A stretch of DNA of 5,194 nt, from NCBI GenBank assembly GCA_016210435.1, contig JACQUF010000125.1, forward strand, positions 1-5,194, given 5' to 3'. Shown piece by piece: positions 1 to 5,194 of the stretch. Source of the stretch: Chloroflexota bacterium. GTDB taxonomy: Bacteria > Chloroflexota > Dehalococcoidia > Lucifugimonadales > Lucifugimonadaceae. How positions within the stretch are numbered: position 1 is the first letter of the stretch; the number at the start of each line of letters is the position of its first letter. The position numbers and the translations under genes were made by a program. The notes under the pieces are model-generated. The model had not been told where the DNA came from. It worked only from the letters and a program-made list of their open reading frames with translations, and did not search any database.

Positions 1-448
1 CCCTTACCATCCACCGCGCCCGTTCGATCCTTTTTGCGCCACCCTGAAGGTGAGGGGAAGTGCCAGGCTCGAAGGGCCGCCACTCGACGGTATCCAGATC
101 GTTTGTAACGTAGACTTTGCCCCTCTTAGCCCACTGTTTCGCCATGTACCAGCAGGCATAATCGTTGATGTAGCCGGTAGCGTAGAAGGAATCGTCAGTC
201 CCCAAGTTCAAAGACTCGAGAAACCGGTCCAGATATTTCCTGGTTGACAGCAAGAGTCTGGCGCCAGACAGGAGTCCAGGAAGGTTCTCAGTCGCGTAGA
301 GGTCGAGCGAATGGCACTTGATGTGGACTGTCTGACAATACCTCCGAATGCTCTCGACCGGAGTTATGATTGCGACTTGGTGCCCTTCATCGCGCAAGCG
401 GAAGACGAAGAACAACGCGAGGTAATTGAGACAGTAGACGTACTTCAC
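1..448 (-). CDS. Partial protein of unknown function, possibly glycosyltransferase-like (N-terminal 149 codons)
   Basis: A reading frame starts at GTG (448-446) and stays open to the left edge without a stop, giving 149 visible residues. The C-terminus is outside the window. The visible protein starts MKYVYCLNYLALFFVFRLRD, a hydrophobic beta-strand and helix followed by EGHQVAIITP (about residues 21-30). That is the alternating strand/helix look of the first Rossmann-like unit in many GT-B sugar transferases. An acidic NDLDT stretch lies at about 116-120. I do not recognise a defined family, so a glycosyltransferase role rests mainly on position, 75 bases downstream of an SpsF-type cytidylyltransferase. 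An AGGA sequence (464-461) lies 12 bases before the GTG, a loose spacing. No ATG, GTG or TTG occurs further upstream in frame before the stop codon of the preceding gene, which is in the same frame. The gene appears somewhat less GC-rich at third codon positions than its neighbours, judged by eye. That this is a real gene is fairly sure; its function is open. Confidence 0.7.
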   Translation of the reverse strand, partial: MKYVYCLNYLALFFVFRLRDEGHQVAIITPVESIRRYCQTVHIKCHSLDLYATENLPGLLSGARLLLSTRKYLDRFLESLNLGTDDSFYATGYINDYACWYMAKQWAKRGKVYVTNDLDTVEWRPFEPGTSPHLQGGAKRIERARWMVR

Positions 449-462
449 GACGGCGCTAATTC

Positions 463-509
463 CTGCGGGCGCCAGGTCACTGAATATTCCAACACTGCGG
501 GCGCAGGTC
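463..509. repeat. Imperfect direct repeat in the gap upstream of the partial gene
   Basis: On the plus strand CTGCGGGCGCCAGGTC (463-478) is repeated as CTGCGGGCGCAGGTC (495-509), differing by a single-base indel, with copies starting 32 bases apart. An 8-base perfect palindrome, GAATATTC (482-489), lies between them. The repeat falls in the 75-base stretch between the cytidylyltransferase stop and the GTG of the next gene. It could be the remnant of a small tandem duplication or a paired binding site. Nothing in the sequence decides between these, and no convincing -35/-10 pair is visible. Confidence 0.55.
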
Positions 510-523
510 GATGCCGTCGGCGG

Positions 524-1285
524 CTACACACCGTCCAGGAGCGCCCGTGGCGTCACGTCCCGGACGGCTCCGTTTATCTCCGACCAATGCGGGTTTTTCT
601 CCAGAACGTCCAATAGCTCCCGCCAAGAAAAGGTGTCTCGGCCGAAGTGTTCGTACACGCGGCGGACAAACGCCAGGTCTTCTGCAGTGTCCACCGTCCA
701 CCGCATCCATGAGCGATCCACCGTATCTGATACATTCAAGATCCGGAATCGCTCCGGGTGACGATAGACGTACGGCGTGACATGCTCCCGCAGCGCGTGG
801 TTGTCGTCCTCCAGCCATGCATGGGCCAGCGCCTCAAACGTAAGAACATCAATCTCCGTGCCCTGTGGGAACGTGTGGGGCGGCAATCGGTTGCTGGCAT
901 AGTCAAGGGGGGCGTGTGCGAAGAACGCGTCGATGACCCTGTCGATGATCTCCGGGTCCAAGAGCGGATTATCTGCCGTGATCCTGACGACCAGGCTCGC
1001 CTGATACTTGGTGGCCGCCCTATAGAAGCGGTCCAACACGTCCGCCTCATCGCCGCGAAAACAATCCCAGCCCGAAGCATCACACCAGCTAGCGATGGAG
1101 TCGTCCGCCTCAGCGGTGCTCGTCGCCACGATAATGTGATCGATCCGTGCTGCACGCCTGCTGCGGGAGAGGACCCTGCCCAGCATGGGCTCGCCGACGA
1201 TGTCTTTGAGCACCTTGCCAGGCAAGCGCTTGCTGTTCATGCGCGCTTGGACGATACCTACAATGCGGTCCGTGGAAGGTAACAT
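524..1285 (-). CDS. spsF: SpsF-family cytidylyltransferase (acylneuraminate cytidylyltransferase-like)
   Basis: This 253-residue protein has the hallmarks of the SpsF/CMP-sugar synthetase family. The N-terminal nucleotide-binding signature QARMNSKRLPGKVL spans about residues 13-26. A segment RITADNPLLDP (101-111) matches the conserved T/G-D-x-P region, with Asn where I recall Cys as common. It also has TFPQGTEIDV (138-147), REHVTPY (166-172) and MRWTVDTAEDL (194-204). Members transfer CMP from CTP to a sugar acid in the cytoplasm, making the activated donor for surface polysaccharide or spore-coat glycan; the acceptor here is unknown. Length is normal for the family. The ATG lies two bases after the TAA of the upstream dehydrogenase, and AAGG abuts the start, so translation is probably coupled. 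No other start precedes the core motif. The family call is firm. The gene symbol follows the family name and does not claim spore-coat function. Confidence 0.92.
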   Translation of the reverse strand: MLPSTDRIVGIVQARMNSKRLPGKVLKDIVGEPMLGRVLSRSRRAARIDHIIVATSTAEADDSIASWCDASGWDCFRGDEADVLDRFYRAATKYQASLVVRITADNPLLDPEIIDRVIDAFFAHAPLDYASNRLPPHTFPQGTEIDVLTFEALAHAWLEDDNHALREHVTPYVYRHPERFRILNVSDTVDRSWMRWTVDTAEDLAFVRRVYEHFGRDTFSWRELLDVLEKNPHWSEINGAVRDVTPRALLDGV

Positions 1286-1287
1286 CC

Positions 1288-2034
1288 TTACAGGTACTGA
1301 CCCGCGTCGACCTTAATTACCTGCCCGGTAATGTGGCGGGCGTCGTCCCCGCACAGAAAGGCGACGACTGGAGCGATGTCCCCAGGCGTCCCCAGTCGTT
1401 TGATCGCGCATTCCTTCAGCACAAGATCTCTTATCAACTCGGGAGTATTTTCCTGGGAGGTCGTTTCGATGAATCCCGGTGCGACAAGGTTAACGTTGAC
1501 ATCATAGCGTCCCAGTTCCGCAGCTGCTGTCTTGACCAGGCCAACCAGTCCTGCCTTCGCAGCGTTGTAGCCGGCGCTTCCGATTCGGCCGCGCAAGCCG
1601 TTGATGGAACCTATACACACGATCTTGCCATGAGTCCGTTCCATAAATAGGGGCGCGACGGCCCGTATGTAGTTGAAGGCACTCTTCAGCGCAAGGTCAA
1701 CAACACCGTCCCAGTCGGCTTCTGTCATCTTCCACAACGCCACCCCTCGCGCCAGTCCCGCGTTGCATACAAGAATCTGGAGCCCGCCGAGTCTCCCCTG
1801 TACATCGTCGACGACCTGCTGCGCACGGCGAAAATCGCGGGCATCGGCCTGCAATGCGATACAGCGGCGTCCAGACGTGTGTACCTCAGCCGTCAGGGCC
1901 TCGGCCGCCGAGGCGTCGCTAAGATAAGTAAACGCGACGTCAGCGCCCCGAGCTGCCAGTGTGCGCACGATTTCGGCGCCCAATCCTCTTGAGCCCGCCG
2001 TGGTCAGGGCAATCCGACCTTGGAGGTCCATCAT
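1288..2034 (-). CDS. Short-chain dehydrogenase/reductase (FabG-like SDR)
   Basis: A classical SDR of 248 residues from ATG 2034. It shows a Rossmann entry TAGSRGLG (12-19), CNAG (90-93) for the NNAG motif, Ser143 in the IGSING segment, YNAAK (156-160) with catalytic Tyr and Lys, VAPGFIET (184-191) and a FabG-like C-terminal ITGQVIKVDAG. It should carry out NAD(P)-dependent oxidation or reduction of a hydroxyl/keto group, probably on a sugar or nucleotide sugar given its neighbours; SDRs of this kind (e.g. PtmA) occur in legionaminic-acid-type clusters. Two positions are odd: the first Gly of TGxxxGxG is Ala13, and the tetrad Asn (the N of the VFxxN-L region in FabG) appears to be Ala115. A TTG at 2055 overlaps the upstream stop as TTGA and would add seven residues. 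I prefer ATG 2034 (or the adjacent 2031) because SDRs normally begin just before the DLQGRIAL-type strand. Its stop is two bases before the cytidylyltransferase. Confidence 0.9.
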   Translation of the reverse strand: MMDLQGRIALTTAGSRGLGAEIVRTLAARGADVAFTYLSDASAAEALTAEVHTSGRRCIALQADARDFRRAQQVVDDVQGRLGGLQILVCNAGLARGVALWKMTEADWDGVVDLALKSAFNYIRAVAPLFMERTHGKIVCIGSINGLRGRIGSAGYNAAKAGLVGLVKTAAAELGRYDVNVNLVAPGFIETTSQENTPELIRDLVLKECAIKRLGTPGDIAPVVAFLCGDDARHITGQVIKVDAGQYL

Positions 2035-2051
2035 GGAGCTAGCCGCACCAG

Positions 2052-3101
2052 TCAATGCCCTGCATCGCGCGAAAGAACACGTACGAATCCTCCGGCAGAG
2101 GGGTCTGCCGCCCTGCTTTTTGCCGCCAGCACGATTTCCAACGGAATACGAGCGCTACGGCAGTCCTGCTCCGATTCTTCCTCACCCCGCAGTACTTTCA
2201 GGAAATGTTCGATCTCGTCCAGATACGCCGCATTCGGGTCATAGCCTGGCCACCGGAGACTTCGCCACTGCTTGTCTGTTGCCAGATACCAAGCTACTGA
2301 GTGGTCCTGATAGCACCACTGTAAAGTGCCGCAATCCCCGACGATCTCCAGCCTGCAATCGTACGTTCGGCGCACGTAATCCAGATGGATGGAGCCCAGC
2401 GCGCCGCTAGCGAAACGGAGCAAGATCTCCGCGGTATCTTCCGTGTCAATCTCCAGCCCGCTCAAATGCCCCATCATGGCGAAGACCTGGGTGACGTCGC
2501 CCAGCAGCCATCGCATGCAGTCGATCTCGTGGATGCGGTCCAGGGCGACCCCGCCCCCAAGGGCACGCTGGGCGCTGTAGCCATGGCGGTAGTCTTCCCA
2601 GGGATGCCAGTCAGGCAGATACTGACCGAACTGGGCACGCCCCGAGACGACCCGCCCGACGGCTCCTTCGTGGAGCAGAGCCTTGACCTTCCGCAGGCCG
2701 GGGTGGAAGCGGAAGTTGCACCCCACAAGAGTCATGAGATGGCGCCGTTGGATTTCGTCCAGCAATTCGTCGATTCCTTCGAGGGAATCGGACAACGGTT
2801 TTTCAATGAAGAGATGACAACCCGCCTTCGCCGCGTCCAGTGCCTGGCTCGAATGCAACCGGGTCGGGGAGCAGATCAACGCCGCATAAACGGCTTGCCG
2901 GAGGGCGGTGTCGAGGTCGGCGAAAACCGGTATCCCGAACCGTCGAGCGGACTCGAGCCGCCGGTCTTCCCGCGGATCGACGGCTATTATGTCTTGAACT
3001 CCGATCTTTCTCAGATTGCCGATGTGGCGAGTGCCAATGGAGCCACAGCCAACTACAAGGAAGCGCCTTCCGGCCATCGCGTCCGGCTCGCCAGACGTCA
3101 T
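2052..3101 (-). CDS. Gfo/Idh/MocA-family oxidoreductase, HEID subfamily
   Basis: About 349 residues, normal for the family. Positions here count from the TTG at 3104; subtract one for ATG 3101. The N-terminal Rossmann domain has GCGSIGTRH (19-27) and an acidic residue after beta-2 (AVDPRED, about 41-47), suggesting NAD preference. IEKPLSD (100-106) holds the signature Lys. The C-terminal domain has GCNFRFHPG (128-136), QYLPDWHPWEDYR (161-173) and GGGVALDRIHEID (183-195) with the Asp/His pair Asp189 and His192. The last ~16 residues extend past the usual terminal helix. Such enzymes oxidise or reduce sugar or cyclitol hydroxyls. The QYLPDWHPW..YR plus HEID combination is, as I recall, common in oxidoreductases next to NeuA/SpsF-type genes. 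ATG 3101 is favoured over TTG 3104 because AGG (3109-3107) is spaced five bases from it and only two from the TTG; ATG 3077 is another possibility. The stop TGA (2054-2052) abuts the SDR. Exact substrate unknown. Confidence 0.93.
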   Translation of the reverse strand: MTSGEPDAMAGRRFLVVGCGSIGTRHIGNLRKIGVQDIIAVDPREDRRLESARRFGIPVFADLDTALRQAVYAALICSPTRLHSSQALDAAKAGCHLFIEKPLSDSLEGIDELLDEIQRRHLMTLVGCNFRFHPGLRKVKALLHEGAVGRVVSGRAQFGQYLPDWHPWEDYRHGYSAQRALGGGVALDRIHEIDCMRWLLGDVTQVFAMMGHLSGLEIDTEDTAEILLRFASGALGSIHLDYVRRTYDCRLEIVGDCGTLQWCYQDHSVAWYLATDKQWRSLRWPGYDPNAAYLDEIEHFLKVLRGEEESEQDCRSARIPLEIVLAAKSRAADPSAGGFVRVLSRDAGH

Positions 3102-3106
3102 CAACG

Positions 3107-3110
3107 CCTA
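3107..3110 (-). promoter_or_regulatory. Ribosome binding site deciding the start of the middle oxidoreductase
   Basis: TAGG, formed by the stop codon of the upstream oxidoreductase plus one base, lies five bases before ATG 3101. The same site would be only two bases from the in-frame TTG 3104, so it favours the ATG. The motif is short and the upstream stop overlaps it, which suggests coupled translation. Confidence 0.4.
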
Positions 3111-4103
3111 TTCTCGCAGCGACCGCTCGTCATAGACCAGCCTTTCCGCCAGTTCCAGCGCCGCGTGTGCGTCCTCCAGTGTGGCGGCAGGCCGCGCGTC
3201 CTGGCCGTGTACAAGCGCCGCGAACGCACGGGCCTGTCCGACAAAACCAGGTTTGAACCTCCGGTCCTCTTCAGGAAGGCCGGTGCTGGCGATCAGTCTG
3301 GGGGTGTACGTCCGGATCGGGGCTCCTTCAGATGGCTCACGTACCTCCATCCCTTCGTAGATCGCGGATGATTCGAATGGACAAAGCTCGAAACGGCGAC
3401 CCGGCCGTTCAATGGTCAATCTGAAATTAGCCGGCACACCCCAGTTCCCCGTGAATTGCACGACACTTCCGTCTTCGGTCCTGAGCGTGGCAGCGATGCC
3501 TTGAATAGCTCCGGAAGGGCGCACAATCTGGCATACAGAGTCTACTCGGAGGTTCCCGAAGACATACCGAGCCAGGTCCAGACCATGCACACTGTTCGAG
3601 AAGAACGGGTTTAGGTACGTTTGGTCCTTCAAGGGCACGGCCGGGGCTGAGACCGATTCCGGAATGGAAAGGTGCGCGAGTACGGGGCGACCGGCCTCCG
3701 CCTCACGCTTGGCCTCCTGCACGGTTCGATAGAACCGCCGGTTGTAACCAACGATCACCGGCAGTCGCCTTCCCAGAAGGGGAAGTAGAGCGCTGGCGCG
3801 GAGGGCCACCGGCTTCTCCACCAGAACCGGCGCCCCGCTCTCGAGCGCCAAGTTGAGAACACCCAACGTCACGTCCGCGGGCGCGGCAATCAATAGTGCG
3901 TCCCACTCATTGCGGGCTGCCATCAGCCGCCTGACGTCGTTGAAGACCAGGGGTATCCCGTGCCGCTGACTGAAGGCTGCGATACGCGTTGACTCGGGTC
4001 GAGAGCACACGGCGGTGACTCGAAAACCGGCCTCGCGGCACGCCGGAACGTGAAAGTCCGCAATCCCTCCGCAGCCGATGAGTGCAAGGCGTGGTTCAAT
4101 CAT
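3108..4103 (-). CDS. Gfo/Idh/MocA-family oxidoreductase
   Basis: A 331-residue protein whose N-terminal Rossmann fold has GCGGIADFH (10-18) and a basic CSRPES segment after beta-2 (33-38), compatible with NADP use. VEKPVAL (95-101) carries the signature Lys. The C-terminal half has GYNRRFYRTV (119-128) and NSVHGLDLARYVFG (170-183), with His173 and Asp176. The residues three and four positions before that His are Asn170 and Ser169, where family members usually have Asp; the GGG stretch that commonly precedes it is also missing. The protein should act on a sugar or nucleotide sugar in the cytoplasm. The ATG is ten residues before the glycine motif, the expected spacing. There is no strong ribosome binding site: GGAG lies about 19 bases upstream. 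A 68-base gap with no recognisable element separates it from the upstream oxidoreductase, and six bases separate its stop (TAG 3110-3108) from the next start. It is clearly not a recent copy of either neighbour. Confidence 0.92.
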   Translation of the reverse strand: MIEPRLALIGCGGIADFHVPACREAGFRVTAVCSRPESTRIAAFSQRHGIPLVFNDVRRLMAARNEWDALLIAAPADVTLGVLNLALESGAPVLVEKPVALRASALLPLLGRRLPVIVGYNRRFYRTVQEAKREAEAGRPVLAHLSIPESVSAPAVPLKDQTYLNPFFSNSVHGLDLARYVFGNLRVDSVCQIVRPSGAIQGIAATLRTEDGSVVQFTGNWGVPANFRLTIERPGRRFELCPFESSAIYEGMEVREPSEGAPIRTYTPRLIASTGLPEEDRRFKPGFVGQARAFAALVHGQDARPAATLEDAHAALELAERLVYDERSLRE

Positions 4104-4171
4104 CGCCGCGACCCGTCACCGGTCTCCTCAAGAGCCGGCCGTGGAAGACACGAGCCGCCTTCCCAGCACCA

Positions 4172-5194
4172 TCAGGAGATGAGCCATTCGGTTCGTCCAA
4201 TCTCGCTGTCGGGCTTTACCGGGAGCGGGACCACGCGACCCTGTGCGCCCGCTGCAAGAGCGCCTATGCAAGAGCCCACGGCTTCGAGCGCCTGGGCCGG
4301 TGGGAAGATCTGCACGATACCTGTTTCCAATTCCGCGAGCTGCTTGATGGTCCGCTCCTCGCGGCTGACGAGGCCAGGAACAGGCCCGTTGAAGACCACC
4401 TCGCTGGCCGCGCCGACTCTGGTGACCGCTGGAAACCGTTCTACCTGGTCGGCCGGCCGGCGGCAAAGCTCAACCGTGTCGAGCCTGTCGGACAGCTTCG
4501 CTACGGCATCCCGGTAGTAGATCCAGACAGAGGCCGCCAGGCTTGCGCCGTTGTTGAAACAGATGGTCGCCTCTCGGCCTTCCCCGAATGACCACGCCGC
4601 AGTTCCACCGTAGAACATCAGGTCTGGAGAGCGGGGGTTGATGCGCAGCCCGACGGCCGAACTTACCACATGCTCCGGTCCCCGGCCGAACAACTCGCAG
4701 GCCACATCAATGTAGTGAATGCCGTTAGTTACAAGTCCGACAGCACCGCCTTGGACTACCATTGCGCGTGGCTCACCAAGACCTGCCGCCCCAGTCAACT
4801 GAGTCAGGCCGGGGATGATACCTGAATACCGGAAGTGGTGGTGACACCCCAGGATGATTCCCAGTTCGTCCGCCGTCTTGAGCATGGCCGCTCCTGCGCT
4901 CACAGAGTTCGCCAGAGGTTTCTCGCACAGGACCCGTCTTACGCCTCGCCGGGCCAATTCGTCGAAGAACGCGGCATGACTCGGCCCCCATGTTGCTATC
5001 ACGCCGACCGTCGTATCCCAGGACCAAGGCATGGCATCCAACTCCGCGAGACCCCCAGCGACGGTGGCGTCGGGGAGGTCGGAACTGGCCCTTTCTGCCG
5101 CCTCCCGCTTGAAATCGACGATAGCCAGGCGCCGGTACCGTTGTTGCAGCAACCTGGCGTGGTATCTCCCGGCTGACCCGTAACCCAGCAGCAC
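4172..5194 (-). CDS. Gfo/Idh/MocA-family oxidoreductase, 5' end cut by window edge
   Basis: At least 340 residues. The frame is open at the right edge, and the first visible codon GTG (5194-5192) sits only three residues before the glycine motif GYGSAGRYH (4-12). The real start is therefore probably a few codons outside. IVDFKRE (25-31) follows beta-2. CEKPLANS (90-97) holds the signature Lys, and GCHHHFRYSG (116-125) corresponds to the region read as GYNRRF or GCNFRF in the two neighbouring oxidoreductases. TNGIHYIDVACELFG (156-170) carries His160 and Asp163, but no Asp is three or four residues before the His (Asn157, Thr156). The protein has a long, divergent C-terminal half with FNNGASLAASVWIYYRDAV at about 213-231. 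Members of this family catalyse NAD(P)-linked redox steps on sugars and cyclitols; the substrate is not predictable here. The stop TGA (4174-4172) is followed by a 68-base gap before the next oxidoreductase. Confidence 0.9.
   Translation of the reverse strand: MLLGYGSAGRYHARLLQQRYRRLAIVDFKREAAERASSDLPDATVAGGLAELDAMPWSWDTTVGVIATWGPSHAAFFDELARRGVRRVLCEKPLANSVSAGAAMLKTADELGIILGCHHHFRYSGIIPGLTQLTGAAGLGEPRAMVVQGGAVGLVTNGIHYIDVACELFGRGPEHVVSSAVGLRINPRSPDLMFYGGTAAWSFGEGREATICFNNGASLAASVWIYYRDAVAKLSDRLDTVELCRRPADQVERFPAVTRVGAASEVVFNGPVPGLVSREERTIKQLAELETGIVQIFPPAQALEAVGSCIGALAAGAQGRVVPLPVKPDSEIGRTEWLIS

Noticed and set aside
512..523. Small GCCG/CGGC stem just after the cytidylyltransferase stop as a terminator
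   Set aside because: The stem is four base pairs with no following T run, and the next gene continues in the same direction.
50..616. Plus-strand open frames at 50-247 and 311-616
   Set aside because: They are opposite the partial minus-strand gene and the gap beside it; their translations look unstructured and arginine/proline-rich, and they oppose the direction of all other genes.
758..1282. Plus-strand open frame of 174 codons
   Set aside because: It is antisense to the SpsF-family cytidylyltransferase, which has strong family motifs along its whole length.
2385..3371. Long plus-strand open frame of 328 codons
   Set aside because: It lies opposite two oxidoreductases with clear motifs on the minus strand, spans their junction, and its translation has no recognisable domain. 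Long antisense frames are common in GC-rich coding DNA.
4104..4171. Possible hairpin or promoter in the 68-base gap
   Set aside because: Only short CCGG-type self-complementary words are present; no stable stem followed by a T run, and no convincing -35/-10 pair on the minus strand.
4082..4591. Overlapping plus-strand open frames covering the gap between two oxidoreductases
   Set aside because: Most of their length is antisense to the partial oxidoreductase and no ribosome binding site or domain supports them.

Overview
This window is part of a sugar-biosynthesis gene cluster from a GC-rich bacterium. All six genes I can support lie on the minus strand, so transcription runs from the right edge to the left edge. 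The intact genes are separated by very short gaps. No rRNA, tRNA, mobile element or CRISPR array is visible. The high GC content, the GTG start and the tight packing fit many GC-rich bacterial lineages. I cannot name a taxon from this window.

In transcription order the genes are: (1) a Gfo/Idh/MocA-family NAD(P)-dependent oxidoreductase, cut at its 5' end by the right edge (4172-5194); (2) a second, divergent Gfo/Idh/MocA oxidoreductase (3108-4103); (3) a third, of a different subfamily with an HEID motif (2052-3101); (4) a FabG-like short-chain dehydrogenase with two unusual active-site positions (1288-2034); (5) an SpsF-family cytidylyltransferase (524-1285); (6) the first 149 codons of an unrecognised, possibly glycosyltransferase-like protein that runs off the left edge (1-448). 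A 75-base gap with an imperfect direct repeat separates genes 5 and 6. It is the longest gap in the window; a 68-base gap lies between genes 1 and 2.

Taken together, four oxidoreductases feeding an SpsF-type nucleotidyltransferase suggest synthesis and CMP-activation of an unusual sugar acid, of nonulosonic-acid or related type, for a surface glycan. The last gene could belong to the transfer step. The condensing synthase (NeuB/SpsE type), aminotransferase and most glycosyltransferases expected for such a pathway are not in the window and would have to lie in the flanks. The product is inference. The enzyme families of genes 1-5 are well supported by motifs.

The points most worth a second look are the run of three mutually divergent Gfo/Idh/MocA genes, two of which appear to lack the usual catalytic Asp; the SDR with altered cofactor and catalytic-tetrad positions; the partial gene 6, which is easily missed because it starts at GTG; and the direct repeat just upstream of it.
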